The notes: generated from the sequence alone by a model not told the origin. A stretch of 58,606 bases of DNA from Eubacterium sp. AM49-13BH (GCF_003464165.1 NZ_QSEK01000019.1:1-58606); one strand, 5' to 3'; counted from the first letter of the stretch, positions 27,465 to 38,035 are shown. Made by a program: numbers and translations.

Positions 27465-28798
27465 TGGAATCCCTCCTCATCTTTATACGCTTTCGTTCTT
27501 CTGTATACAAGTAGTGAACCAATCGCTAAGAATATGAATGTCATAATACCGATAACAGCACCAAGATTATAATACTGATAATCTATTGTCATCTTGTACA
27601 GCCATGTTACCAGAAGGTCTGTCTTTCCTGCTGTTGCACCTGCCATAACAGGATCTCCCTTAGTCAGCAGATAAACAATGTTAAAGTTGTTAATATTAGC
27701 AGTAAATGTAGTGATAAGATATGGTGCCGTTACAAATAACATATATGGCATTGTTATCTTAATGAACTTGACAAATCCATTAGCTCCATCCACATCTGCT
27801 GCCTCATACAGTTCCATAGGTATATTCTGTAATATACCTGTAACCTGCAGAATAGTATATGGAATACCTATCCACAGATTGACCACGATTACTGTGATTC
27901 TTGCCCAAGTCGCATTTGTAAAGAATGGCAGTGATTTTGTTATCCAGCCTGCATTCTTTAAAACAACATTTATAATTCCATCCTGTGCCAGCATGCTTCT
28001 GACAATAAGAAGTGAAACAAACTGTGGAATTGCAATTGAAAGTATAAATATAAATCTCCAGAAAGCCTTTAATTTCGTACCTTTTCTGTTAATAAGCAGT
28101 GCAACAAGTATTCCGAATATGTAATTAAGAAATGTTGCAAATACTGCCCACACTATAGTCCAGCCAAATACTGACCAGAATGACTGTCCTATCATGCTTC
28201 CTGAATCGAATATCTGCTTGAAGTTCTCAAGTCCTACCCAGTCGAAAAGCACCAGATGATTGTTAACCTTACTATAATTAGTAAATGCCATGCTTATCAT
28301 AAAAATAAGTGGAAGTATTGTAAATATAAGCACACCTGATACCGGAAGTGTAAGCAGCAGCTTATGAAGGTTCTCATTAAACAACGACTTCACGTCTTCT
28401 GCAAATGTATTTATATGCTTTCCTTTTTCCTTTAACAGTTCCAGCTTATATGAACTTTTCACAGCACCCGCTGCAACTATTATGTAAGCTATAATCATGA
28501 ATATTGTTGCTATTCCATATAGAAGTATAAGAAGTGAATTATCACCTGCAACATACTCATATATTCCAAGCTTCTCATTCCAGACCTCCTGCTGCGGTCT
28601 GCTTCCAAGACCTGGAAGCATCGCAAGGCAGTTAATTCCCTTCATAATCATAAAGCATACAAAGGCTGCTTCTATAGCTATATACATAATTCCCTTTATA
28701 ATCTGCTTTCCTACAAGATTACCAAGTCCTGGAATCAGAATACTTAACTTCGTAAATATATTTCCTTTTCTAAATGATTCAGTGAACTTAACTGCCAT
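27461..28798 (-). CDS. malF: Maltose/maltodextrin-type ABC permease, MalF-like
   Basis: A 445-residue permease with two extra hydrophobic segments at the N-terminus (about residues 30-60 and 90-115), then six core segments. The EAA loop is ELYEAADVDGANGFVKFIKI (about residue 330). The extra N-terminal part is known from MalF-type proteins of Lachnospiraceae alpha-glucan importers. AAAGGAG precedes its ATG. It forms the heterodimeric channel with the MalG-like protein that overlaps it, fed by the MalE-like protein encoded 36 bp upstream. Confidence 0.88.
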   Translation of the reverse strand: MAVKFTESFRKGNIFTKLSILIPGLGNLVGKQIIKGIMYIAIEAAFVCFMIMKGINCLAMLPGLGSRPQQEVWNEKLGIYEYVAGDNSLLILLYGIATIFMIIAYIIVAAGAVKSSYKLELLKEKGKHINTFAEDVKSLFNENLHKLLLTLPVSGVLIFTILPLIFMISMAFTNYSKVNNHLVLFDWVGLENFKQIFDSGSMIGQSFWSVFGWTIVWAVFATFLNYIFGILVALLINRKGTKLKAFWRFIFILSIAIPQFVSLLIVRSMLAQDGIINVVLKNAGWITKSLPFFTNATWARITVIVVNLWIGIPYTILQVTGILQNIPMELYEAADVDGANGFVKFIKITMPYMLFVTAPYLITTFTANINNFNIVYLLTKGDPVMAGATAGKTDLLVTWLYKMTIDYQYYNLGAVIGIMTFIFLAIGSLLVYRRTKAYKDEEGFQ

Positions 28799-28834
28799 TA
28801 TGCGCCACTCCTTTCAGCATTTAATCGCTATCAA

Positions 28835-30088
28835 TTATTTTGCAATTGATGTATTAATCTGCTTATAGAAATCCTGTGTCTTAGCTGCTGCATTATCTGC
28901 TGTTATTTCACCATTTACAATTGCCTTAGCAAAGTTCTGTGCAGGTGCCCAGTAATCATTCATGCCTGTTACTGTTGGCTGGATTACTGATGTCTTGTTA
29001 AATGTATCATTCTGTGCTGTTACAAGTGCATCCTTCTTTACTTCATCAGTTGCAAGAAGCTCTGTATTACAAGGAATAACACCTCTTAATTCATAGTGCT
29101 TCTTCTGTGCATCCTTGCTTCCAAGATACTTTGCAAGTGCAACTGCTACCTGCTGATACTTGCAGTTAGGATTAACTGCGATTGCCTTAGAACCTGCAAA
29201 TGCTAACATCTGCTTGTCTTTTCCACCAATCTTAACTGTAGGAAGTGAAACTGCTCCAAATTTGTCTCCAAGAATCTCTTTAACACTCTTATAATCCCAT
29301 GATCCTGAGAAGTAAGCTCCAACTGAACCATCTCTTAAACCAGCGATACCAACGCCCTGAAGGTCATTGACAAAGTTAGGATTATTTACAAGTGAAACCA
29401 TTGCCTGTGTTGCCTGTGTTCCCTTATCTCCTGAGATATCAACACCTGCTGAATTATCTTTTCCGTCTTTTCCAAAATATGTACATCCATTAGCAAGGAA
29501 GAATGATGACATATACCAGCCCTCTGTAATATTGAAAGCCACCTTATTCTTCTCAAGCATCTTATCAAGGCTCTTTACATCACTGTCTGTGAATTTGCTC
29601 TTGTCATAGTACATAAACCATGTATTAGTTGTGAATGGTACTCCGTATACAGCTCCATCTACTGATACTGAATCCACAATTGCATCCGAGTTAGTTTTCT
29701 TAACATAATCTGCTGTCTCTCCACCAAGCTTTGCAATAGCGTTAGCATCAACAAGTGTCTGAAGCTGGTCGTTAGCAAAGAAGTATACATCTCCTGAATT
29801 CTCCGGATCCTGTGGAACTATCTTTCCTGCGTCCTGCTCTGAGCATACACCGTATTCAAATGTTAAATCCCAGTCAGGATGCTCTGAATTGAACTGGTCA
29901 CACATTGTCTGCAGCCATTTGCCGTTCTCATCTGCCTGATCTTCTGCACAGCCCCATACCTTGATTGTAGCTGTGATTTTTTCCTCACCTGCTGCTGTGT
30001 CATCCTTTTTAGCATTGCCACAACCTACGAAAAGTGACCCACACATTGTTGCTGCCATCACTGCAGCCGCTAATCTCTTAAACTTCAT
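28835..30088 (-). CDS. malE: Maltose/maltodextrin-type solute-binding lipoprotein, MalE-like
   Basis: A 417-residue family 1 binding protein with a lipoprotein signal ending SLFVGC (about residue 23). Segments such as YGVPFTTNTWFMYYDKSKF and AFAGSKAIAVNP resemble MalE-type proteins, and the location beside MalFG and a glycogen phosphorylase supports an alpha-glucan ligand. AAGGAGGG precedes its start. A 113-bp gap separates it from the sensor kinase gene, with an AT-rich stretch that may hold the operon's main promoter, although no clear consensus is visible. Confidence 0.85.
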   Translation of the reverse strand: MKFKRLAAAVMAATMCGSLFVGCGNAKKDDTAAGEEKITATIKVWGCAEDQADENGKWLQTMCDQFNSEHPDWDLTFEYGVCSEQDAGKIVPQDPENSGDVYFFANDQLQTLVDANAIAKLGGETADYVKKTNSDAIVDSVSVDGAVYGVPFTTNTWFMYYDKSKFTDSDVKSLDKMLEKNKVAFNITEGWYMSSFFLANGCTYFGKDGKDNSAGVDISGDKGTQATQAMVSLVNNPNFVNDLQGVGIAGLRDGSVGAYFSGSWDYKSVKEILGDKFGAVSLPTVKIGGKDKQMLAFAGSKAIAVNPNCKYQQVAVALAKYLGSKDAQKKHYELRGVIPCNTELLATDEVKKDALVTAQNDTFNKTSVIQPTVTGMNDYWAPAQNFAKAIVNGEITADNAAAKTQDFYKQINTSIAK

Positions 30089-30201
30089 AAAAAACCCTCC
30101 TTAATAATTATCCGTGACAGCTTTGATTACTGTCCTCTTTTGATAATCTAATTATATTAAGGAGGGGTTAATATTAAAATATAAGATATTTTAGAAACAT
30201 A

Positions 30202-31959
30202 TCAGTTTTTTGTGTTGTATGGTTTTGCAGGGAATTTTATTGTTATTGTTGTTCCCTCATCAGGTATGCTCTGCACTTCCAGATGATAGCTTTCGCCGTA
30301 ATAAAGTCTTATTCTGTCGTTAACATTTCTTGCGCCATACCCTTTTGACTGGACTGTTAAGAAGTTTTGTGCAGTTTCTTTGTCCATTCCTACACCGTTA
30401 TCAGACACGGTTACACATACAAGCTTTTTACCTTCTTCATCCGTCTGCATCTTTGCCTCTACGGTTATTATGCCTTTCCTGTCTGTCAACAGATCTATAC
30501 CATGGTCTATTGCATTTTCTACCAATGGCTGGAGTATAAGGTTTAAAGATTCGCATGGCATAACTTCCTCTGATACATTTATCACCACATCAAATGAGTT
30601 GTCATGCATTATCTGCTGAATCTTAAGATACGACTGCATGTTGCTTAATTCCTGCTCAAAGCTTAGTATATTCTTTCCCTTATTAAGCGATGTACGGTAG
30701 TAGTTAGACAATGCAAGTGTTATTTCACTTATATCTTCCTGCTCATATTCTATCGCTTTCCAGTTGATAAGTGACAATGAATTGTAGAGGAAATGTGGAT
30801 TAATCTGTGCCCTTAATGCACGCATCTCTGATTCTTTCTGGCTTATACGTCCTTCATATACCTGAGTGATAAGATTCTTAATCTGGGTTGTCATGCTGTT
30901 AAAGCTATGGATAAGGTCACCTATTTCATCTTTGTCCTGTGTATTAATTACCGCATCAAAGTCTCCATTTTCAACCTTTGCCATACTGTTTTTTAATTTA
31001 TTAATTCTTCTTGTAATGAAGCCTGTTGTAAATATACTCGCCGCAGCGGCACCTGCAACCGCTACCACAAATGCAACTACAATCATTGTAATCATTGAAT
31101 TAGCTGACCTGAGCACAAGTTTTCTTGGTTCATAGACATATACTGTCCATCCGGTAACAGAGCTTTCCTTCTTTACTACAGAGTAACCCTCTGTATTTCC
31201 ACATGTATCATTATCCCATTCTGCCCCGTCGATTAGTGAAAGCAGCTTCTTACTGTTTAATCTGTATCTGGTGTTATTGTTTTCAAATGTGTCACTGCTG
31301 CATATAACTTTTCCATCAGCGTCAAACACCACCATTCCGCAGTTCTGCTCAAGACCACCTGTATATGAACTCATCATGCTGTCATAATCAACATCTATGT
31401 ACATAATTCCAAGAATCCCTAGCTGGTCAAGCGTTGACATTTTTCGTGCTGAAACAAGTGTCCTGCTGTCTTCATCAACAAACCACTGTATCTTAGTGCT
31501 TTCAGCAGCAGCATTATAAAAAGGTCTGTCTTTTATCTCTTCTATTGGAGCTATAGTTGTGTCATGTTTAATAGCTTTATCCACATATATTGTTACCCTG
31601 TTAATATCATTGTGAAAATACTTTAATGATGAAAGCATAGGGTCAAATGTAGTGACAATCTGGTTATACATCTCATATGTGCTTTTGTAATCGTATGAAA
31701 GCACTCCCGACAGCGTATCATTAAATGTTATATAATTAGACAGGTTGTCATACACCTCTATCTGCCCATCCACCGTTGTAACAGACTGCTCAATTGCCCC
31801 TTTGATGCTCTTTAAATCTCTGTCCATAAGAATGTTTCTCATCTGACAGTATGCAAAAACAAAAAGTACAATCAGGGGAATAAGTCCGGTCACTACATAT
31901 ATGATGACAAGCTTGTTCTGCAATCTTATATCATTGATTTTCTGCTTAATCTTTTTCAA
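30202..31959 (-). CDS. Sensor histidine kinase, YesM/LytS-like
   Basis: A 585-residue membrane kinase: membrane segment at about 17-37, an extracytoplasmic sensing domain of about 250 residues, a second segment near 290-315, a HAMP linker, then the His_kinase domain with the phospho-acceptor region RALRAQINPHFLYNSLSLIN (about residue 390) and an ATPase domain with DNGVGMD and GYGARNVNDRI. It overlaps the response regulator gene by four bases (ATGA) and sits directly upstream of malE. It most likely senses the sugar, alone or through a binding protein, and controls the importer. Confidence 0.92.
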   Translation of the reverse strand: MKKIKQKINDIRLQNKLVIIYVVTGLIPLIVLFVFAYCQMRNILMDRDLKSIKGAIEQSVTTVDGQIEVYDNLSNYITFNDTLSGVLSYDYKSTYEMYNQIVTTFDPMLSSLKYFHNDINRVTIYVDKAIKHDTTIAPIEEIKDRPFYNAAAESTKIQWFVDEDSRTLVSARKMSTLDQLGILGIMYIDVDYDSMMSSYTGGLEQNCGMVVFDADGKVICSSDTFENNNTRYRLNSKKLLSLIDGAEWDNDTCGNTEGYSVVKKESSVTGWTVYVYEPRKLVLRSANSMITMIVVAFVVAVAGAAAASIFTTGFITRRINKLKNSMAKVENGDFDAVINTQDKDEIGDLIHSFNSMTTQIKNLITQVYEGRISQKESEMRALRAQINPHFLYNSLSLINWKAIEYEQEDISEITLALSNYYRTSLNKGKNILSFEQELSNMQSYLKIQQIMHDNSFDVVINVSEEVMPCESLNLILQPLVENAIDHGIDLLTDRKGIITVEAKMQTDEEGKKLVCVTVSDNGVGMDKETAQNFLTVQSKGYGARNVNDRIRLYYGESYHLEVQSIPDEGTTITIKFPAKPYNTKN

Positions 31960-33500
31960 CTCAATTCTCCCTGATCCCTGAATTTCTGAGGACTTATACC
32001 AAAGTACTCCCTGAAGCTCTGTACAAAATATGAAACATTTGGATAACCCACCTGCTCACTTATATTCACAATCTTCATGTTCGTACCAGTAAGCAGTTCC
32101 TTAGCCTTCTCCATTCTGTACTGTTTAATATATTTGCTCAGATTCTGTCCTGTTTCCTTCTTAAAAAGTGAACTTAAATAGCTTGGTGCAAGATAAACCA
32201 TATCCGCAAGTTGCTGTGCGCCAATCTCCTCACCATAATGATTATGTATATAATTCTTTACGGTCTCAATCTCCCGGTGTGACGTAGCCGGCTCTTTTCC
32301 AAAACTCTTCTCCAACAAATCAATATTGTTATTCACTATATCCATAATGCATGAGAAATCCTCTGACTTATACAGTCTGTCAATCTCCCTTCCAAATTCC
32401 GCCTCATCAGCACCCGGAATATTGTCATAGAAATCTTTTAACAGATTGGAAAATACGAACTTGATGTATATATGTGAGAAGTTCGACTGCCCCCTGTATT
32501 TCTTACACAGTGCATCAAAATGTATTCTTAAAAATGTGATATCCTTCATCTTGATATCCTGCTTCATCTGCTTCATAAGTGCATCGTCATCAATCTGTAC
32601 AAGCACAGGTGTATCTTCACTGACATTATCAGAAAAAATGTATCTTCCTGTCTCATAAAACTTATTATTCATCAGTGTATCAACTGCATCCATTATCTGT
32701 GGAAGTTCATGATAATCATTGAATAAACCTGACACAGCAATATACATAAACTGTCCTGTCTTTCTATATATATAGTCATGAATATTTGTAAACATTTCTT
32801 CAATGTTCTTATCAATATTACCATCTGCTGTGAATGATTTATCAGAAAATATAATAACTGACTGTAATGGGTTAAGATTAAGATACTGATAATCCAGTTC
32901 TCCAGTTACCTCTTTAAATATATCTTCACCTGTATCATATTTTCCAAAGAAATCAGTATTAAATTCTATAAGTGCAAGTCTGTTGTATCCTGCCAGAAAA
33001 TCCCCATTATCAAGTATTCCTGATGCATCACCTGAGTTGAGCAGCGTATACATGTAGTACTGTTTTATAAAGTTAGCCTGCCTGTTATAGTCCTCATCCT
33101 TCTTGTGTTCCTCGTCAAGCTCTGTTATAACTCCTGTAATTGTTGAACTGAATTCTGACGGATCAACCGGCTTTAATATATAATCTTTAACACCTAATTT
33201 AACTGCCAGCTTGGCATACTCAAACTCGTTATAGCCTGAGAATATAATTGTCTTTAAACTGATGTCGTTGTGCATCACATTCTTAATAAGCTCTATTCCG
33301 TCCATAAACGGCATCTTAACATCTGTAAGCAGTATATCTATATGTCCTATTCCTGTATTCTTATCAGATGTCAGATATTCCAGTGCCTGCTTTCCGTTGC
33401 ATGCCTCAAATACTCCAAGTTCAATTCCCATTCTCTTAAGAAGCATTCTTATTCCGCTTCTCTCAATCTTTTCATCATCAACTATAAGTATATTATACAT
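31956..33500 (-). CDS. Response regulator with AraC-type DNA-binding domain, YesN-like
   Basis: A 514-residue protein with an N-terminal receiver domain (ILIVDDEKIERSG; phospho-acceptor aspartate in ILLTDVKMPFMDG, about residue 57; lysine in DYILKPVDPSE), a long middle region, and a C-terminal pair of AraC helix-turn-helix motifs (IGAQQLADMVYLAPSYLSSL and VNISEQVGYPNVSYFVQSFR). It is the partner of the overlapping kinase and probably activates the importer genes. A consensus-like promoter lies about 50 bp before its start, so the two-component pair may be made from its own promoter. Confidence 0.93.
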   Translation of the reverse strand: MYNILIVDDEKIERSGIRMLLKRMGIELGVFEACNGKQALEYLTSDKNTGIGHIDILLTDVKMPFMDGIELIKNVMHNDISLKTIIFSGYNEFEYAKLAVKLGVKDYILKPVDPSEFSSTITGVITELDEEHKKDEDYNRQANFIKQYYMYTLLNSGDASGILDNGDFLAGYNRLALIEFNTDFFGKYDTGEDIFKEVTGELDYQYLNLNPLQSVIIFSDKSFTADGNIDKNIEEMFTNIHDYIYRKTGQFMYIAVSGLFNDYHELPQIMDAVDTLMNNKFYETGRYIFSDNVSEDTPVLVQIDDDALMKQMKQDIKMKDITFLRIHFDALCKKYRGQSNFSHIYIKFVFSNLLKDFYDNIPGADEAEFGREIDRLYKSEDFSCIMDIVNNNIDLLEKSFGKEPATSHREIETVKNYIHNHYGEEIGAQQLADMVYLAPSYLSSLFKKETGQNLSKYIKQYRMEKAKELLTGTNMKIVNISEQVGYPNVSYFVQSFREYFGISPQKFRDQGELS

Positions 33501-33549
33501 AAATCCACCCCGAAACCTTCCTCATTCACGAACTTTCGCTCTTATAATG

Positions 33550-33578
33550 ATTATAGCTTCCGGGGCAGTTATTATCAA
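33550..33578 (-). promoter_or_regulatory. Sigma-A promoter of the two-component operon
   Basis: Minus-strand TTGATA (33578-33573) and TATAAT (33555-33550) are separated by exactly 17 bp. The start codon of the response regulator is about 50 bp downstream. Confidence 0.75.
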
Positions 33579-33592
33579 CTTATTTAGTTATA

Positions 33593-35871
33593 TTAAAGAT
33601 GCCATATATCTTCATTGTACTGTTGGATTGTTCTGTCTGATGAGAAAAATCCGGCATTTGCAATATTAACGAGCATTTTTTCAGCCCACGCATATCTGTC
33701 ATCGTAATCTGTGAGAGCCTTTTCTTTGGTTTCTATATAGCTTCGTAAGTCAAGCAATGCCATAAACCAGTCTTTTCCTACAATCTCATTATACAGTCTG
33801 TTAAGACTATGTGAATCACCTGCCTGAAGCATAACATCCGATATTATAAAATCTACACATTTTTTTATAAGAGCATCTGTCTCATAAAGCTTCTTTGCGT
33901 TATAGTCACATTTTTCATAATGTGCAATAACTTCATCACTTGTTGCGCCAAATGTATATATATTATCTTTACCTACAAGCTCTGCAATCTCAACATTAGC
34001 ACCATCCATTGTTCCTAATGTCACAGCACCATTGAGCATGAATTTCATGTTGCCTGTTCCTGATGCTTCTTTAGATGCAAGTGATATCTGCTCTGATATA
34101 TCACATGCAGGAATCAGCTTCTCTGCCAGTGTTACATTGTAGTTCTGGACAAGCACAACCTTAAGGTAAGGACTTACATCTTTATCGGCCTCAATAACCT
34201 TACTCAATGTAAGTATCAGATGAATTATATCCTTCGCAATTGTGTATGCAGGTGCAGCCTTTGCGCCAAATATCACTGTAACAGGAGTCTTTGGAATATT
34301 GCCTGCCTTTATGTCAAAATATTTATATATTATATACAGTGCGTTCATCTGCTGTCTTTTATACTCATGCAGTCGCTTTATCTGTATATCGTATATTGAC
34401 TGTGGATTAATCTCTATTCCCTGTGTCTGCTTAAGGTATTCTGCAAGATTTCTCTTGTTGTCTGTCTTAATCTCAAGAAGATTATCGTAAACATTTTTAT
34501 CACCGGCAAACTTTAAAAGGTCTTTTAACTTTTCTGCGTCATGTCTGTATTCACTTCCAATGAGTGTCTCAATGTATTTCGCAAGTCCGTTATTACAGTG
34601 GATAAGCCACCTTCTGAATGTGATTCCGTTAGTTTTGTTATTGAACTTCTCTGGATATATCCTATAGAAATTATTAAGCTCTGTATTCTCTAATATCTCA
34701 GTATGAAGCTTTGCTACTCCGTTGACGCTCATTCCATAATGAATATCGATGTGTGCCATGTGAACGAGATTATTATCGTCAATTATATACACTGATTTAT
34801 CTGTGTACTTCCTGCGCACTCTTCTGTCAAGTTCTTTTATAATCGGCATAAGCTGTGGCACAACCCTGTTAAGATAATCCACAGGCCATTTTTCAAGGGC
34901 TTCGGCAAGGATTGTGTGATTAGTATACGCACAGCTTTTTGATACAATATCAATTGCTTGGTCCATTGTTATCGGACTTCCGTCTATATCTCCATTTTCT
35001 GTAAGAAGTCTTATAAGCTCCGGGATTACCATTGTCGGATGTGTATCGTTAATCTGGATAACCGCAAAATCTGACAGATTCTTAAATGTTTTTCCGGTGT
35101 TAATACATTTGTCCCTGCATTCATCTAATATAAGCCTTGCTCCATTGCTTACCATGAAATACTGCTGATAGATTCTAAGAAGCCTTCCCTGCTCGTCACT
35201 GTCATCAGGATAAAGAAACAGTGTAAGGTTCTTTGCAATATCTGACTTATCAAAGTCTATGCTGTCACCTTTTACGATGCTCTCATCAACTGTCTCCACA
35301 TCAAACAGATGAAGCTTATTCGTTCTCTTTTCTCCATACACATTGATATCATACATTCTTGAAACTACACTGATTTCACCGAAATTGATAGTGTATGTCA
35401 CATCTGTCGGAACAAGCCAGCTGTCCTTACCAATCCATGATTAGGCACCTCCTTCTGCTTTCCATTCTCAAACACCTGCTTAAAAAGTCCAAGATGATAA
35501 TTAAGTCCGATTCCGTCACCATTAAGACCAAGGTTAGCAATCGAATCAAGGAAGCATGCTGCAAGTCTTCCAAGTCCGCCATTACCAAGTGACGGCTCTA
35601 CTTCCAGTTCTTCAATATCTGAAAGATTCTTTCCTGCCTGTGTAAGTTCTTCCTTAACTTCATCATAAATTCCTAAGTTAATAAGATTATTGGATAAAAG
35701 CTTTCCTATAAGGAACTCTGCAGAAATGTAGTATACCTTTCTGCCATTGTCTTTCACTATTCTATCACGTCCCTTTTGTGCAACCAGCTTCATAAGTGCA
35801 TGAAAGCACTCCTCGTTGCTGCATAAGTGCAAGTCTTTTCCATATTCTTCCAAACATATAGTGTTAAGCAT
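33593..35871 (-). pseudogene. glgP: Glycogen/alpha-glucan phosphorylase, single-base frameshift
   Basis: Releases glucose 1-phosphate from alpha-1,4-glucans with pyridoxal phosphate. The ATG at 35871 is preferred because GGAGG lies at 35880-35884. The first frame runs through [19 protein letters not shown] (catalytic site) to KEVPN. The rest, from about 35437, reads in another frame as [10 protein letters not shown] onward, with [16 protein letters not shown], the KRLHEYKRQ motif and the PLP-lysine region [14 protein letters not shown]. One base (probably a C, CATGG for CCATGG) is missing. Repaired length is about 759 residues, as expected for bacterial phosphorylases. It degrades the glucans the adjacent importer may bring in. 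Confidence 0.9.
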
Positions 35872-35912
35872 ATCGTTGCCCTCCATTCTTGTATTTATAT
35901 TTTATTATAGGG

Positions 35913-35941
35913 TTGCTGGAAAAATTCTCTTGCTTTATAAT
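35913..35941 (+). promoter_or_regulatory. Putative sigma-A promoter of AraC-type gene
   Basis: TTGCTG (35913-35918) and TATAAT (35936-35941) are 17 bp apart, about 45 bp before the ATG at 35984, in the divergent gap with glgP. Confidence 0.65.
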
Positions 35942-35983
35942 GGGATAAACTTGTACTATTCTATCATATTTAAGGAGAACCTT

Positions 35984-36859
35984 ATGAATATAACAGATTA
36001 CGGACCACTGAAAGAAACCAAGTCTCATTTTGATTCAGATTTTTTATATAACACTTACCCATGCTCTATCCCGCTTGATTTTGCGGAAGTTCCGCTTCAC
36101 TGGCATAATGAGATGGAGCTTATATACATCAAGAAGGGACGCATGATCGTAAGCGTTGACCTTGAGTATTCTGTTGTAAATGCTGGAGATATTGTTGTTG
36201 TCATGCCTGGACATATCCATTCTATCATCCAGAACGAAAGTGATTCATGCGAATACGAAAATATTCTTTTTAATCTTGATATGCTTGTTAGCAGGCAGTG
36301 TGATTATGATACCGTGAGCTTTTTTAACGGAATTTCCGGCTTTAAGGGGTATTGCCCTCCTGTTATCAGTAAAACTGCGCCACACTATTCTGATTTAATT
36401 CATTATATTGATGAAGCTGATAATATATGCAAGTATTTCCCTGACGGGTACAGGCTGAAAATCCGTGCATGTCTTTTTAATTTCTTTTTTGAGCTTAATG
36501 CACATTTTTACACGCATACAGATATGCCTGTACACTTGTCTGATGATAAGATGGATAAGCTGAAACTGGTACTTAATTATATTGAAAAGAACTTCGCGCG
36601 TGCAATATCCATTGAAGAGATTGCGCAGTGGTGTCATTTCAGCCAGTCGCATTTTATGAAGTTTTTTAAGAACTGCACCGGAACATCTTTTATCACTTAC
36701 TTAAATGACTACCGGCTTATTATTGCTGCAAGAATATTAAAAACCACAACCCAGCCGGTAATTTTAGTGGCTTCAGATTGTGGTTTTGATAATATATCTT
36801 ACTTTAATAGAAAATTCAAAGAAAAATATGGTGTTTCTCCGAGGGAATTCAGGAAATAA
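35984..36859 (+). CDS. AraC family transcriptional regulator
   Basis: A 291-residue regulator with an N-terminal cupin sensing domain (VPLHWHNEMELIYIKKG, then GDIVVVMPGHIHSI) and two C-terminal helix-turn-helix motifs (ISIEEIAQWCHFSQSHFMKF and VASDCGFDNISYFNRKFKEK). The frame is open upstream to 35816, but AAGGAG at 35972-35977 points to the ATG at 35984. It is divergent from glgP, so a sugar-dependent control of glycogen phosphorylase or of the neighbouring importer is plausible. Confidence 0.92.
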   Translation: MNITDYGPLKETKSHFDSDFLYNTYPCSIPLDFAEVPLHWHNEMELIYIKKGRMIVSVDLEYSVVNAGDIVVVMPGHIHSIIQNESDSCEYENILFNLDMLVSRQCDYDTVSFFNGISGFKGYCPPVISKTAPHYSDLIHYIDEADNICKYFPDGYRLKIRACLFNFFFELNAHFYTHTDMPVHLSDDKMDKLKLVLNYIEKNFARAISIEEIAQWCHFSQSHFMKFFKNCTGTSFITYLNDYRLIIAARILKTTTQPVILVASDCGFDNISYFNRKFKEKYGVSPREFRK

Positions 36860-36866
36860 GGTGTTA

Positions 36867-37910
36867 TTAATATAATCTGTTTTTTACATATTCTTCAAAT
36901 CTTGGCAGTGCCATTGCTATTTTTCCATACTGTCTTGTATCTATAACGCCCTTTCGCTTTAAACGGTCACGGTACACAGAGAATAATTCCGGTTTCATGT
37001 CAAGCTTTTCACGAATATCTTTTACTGACTGATAACCGCTCTCAGATATAACGCTAAGTATTTCCTTATCTTTAGGTGATAACTCTGCCCATATCTTACT
37101 GTATACATATTCATCTAAATACTGGTCATACTCTGGCATAATATCTTCAAGTGTATGATCTTTTCTATTATCCCAATAAAGATATCCAAGCACCTGAAAC
37201 GCAAATGGATATCCTCTTGTAAGAAGTGTCATCTTGTCAGCCATTTCATCATTAATATCAAATATTCTCATGTAATGGCTTTTAATAGCTGTATAATTAA
37301 GCGGCTCTAATATAATCTTAGGTGCTCTGTATAAAAATGTAAGTGACTTTTCATTCTGTAAATCATATATATTCTCATACAATCCTGTCATCAAAAGATA
37401 TATAGGATATTCTTCTCTTAAAAATATCTGAAATGAACTTGCAAATATTTTAATATTCTCTGAATTAACAACCTCATCAATTGTTATAAGCAGCCTTTTC
37501 CCCAGACGTTTTATGTGAGAAAGCATTATCTCAATAACATTTTCAATATCAGTAACAGGAACAGCATTCTCTACTGTTACCCCCAGTCCAAATACTGAAA
37601 AGTCAAGCTTTGCTTTAACAAATACTGCATGCATTTCTGGAATTGCATATATCTTTGCTGCCAGACTCTGTAAAAGATCACGGTTAGGATTAAGTTCAAC
37701 TACTATCCATTCATCTGACCGTTTCCGTATCTCTGACGCAATGTTAGTCATCATTACAGTTTTTCCTGAACCTCTTACTCCTGTTATCATATATATCTGA
37801 TTAGGTGATTCTTCCGCTGTAAAATCTCCAATTATTCTTTCTGTCTGTGCAATTCTCGAAATATACTGCACTGGTTTTTTCCCAAATGATAATGTAAACG
37901 GATTATTCAT
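36867..37910 (-). CDS. STAND/AAA-type ATPase of unknown role
   Basis: A 347-residue protein of the archaeal-type ATPase group. Walker A is GVRGSGKTVMM (about residue 44), Walker B is RLLITIDEVVNS (about residue 140), and a sensor-like LMTGLYENI follows. The C-terminal third looks like a winged helix (LSPKDKEILSVISESGYQSV). Such proteins occur as solitary regulators or in defence-like and mobile islands, but no partner gene is evident. The start has AGGAGG before it. Upstream is a phased TATAAC repeat array, a possible target of its own winged helix. Confidence 0.75.
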   Translation of the reverse strand: MNNPFTLSFGKKPVQYISRIAQTERIIGDFTAEESPNQIYMITGVRGSGKTVMMTNIASEIRKRSDEWIVVELNPNRDLLQSLAAKIYAIPEMHAVFVKAKLDFSVFGLGVTVENAVPVTDIENVIEIMLSHIKRLGKRLLITIDEVVNSENIKIFASSFQIFLREEYPIYLLMTGLYENIYDLQNEKSLTFLYRAPKIILEPLNYTAIKSHYMRIFDINDEMADKMTLLTRGYPFAFQVLGYLYWDNRKDHTLEDIMPEYDQYLDEYVYSKIWAELSPKDKEILSVISESGYQSVKDIREKLDMKPELFSVYRDRLKRKGVIDTRQYGKIAMALPRFEEYVKNRLY

Positions 37911-37921
37911 GCGCAGCCTCC

Positions 37922-38022
37922 TATATAAGTTTATATAACCTTTTATAACTTTTTGTTTGTTTTATAACTTTATATAAGTTTTTATAACTTTTTATTTATT
38001 ATATAACCTTTTATAACTTTTA
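37922..38022. repeat. Phased AT-rich repeat array upstream of the ATPase gene
   Basis: The hexamer TATAA(C/G) starts at 37924, 37934, 37944, 37963, 37973, 37983, 38002 and 38012. Spacing is 10 or 19 bp throughout, so all copies lie on one face of the DNA helix. The first two blocks of three are 39 bp apart and very similar. The array occupies the promoter region of the minus-strand ATPase gene and would suit cooperative binding by a repressor or initiator protein. Confidence 0.8.
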
Positions 38023-38035
38023 TCAATTGCGAAAT

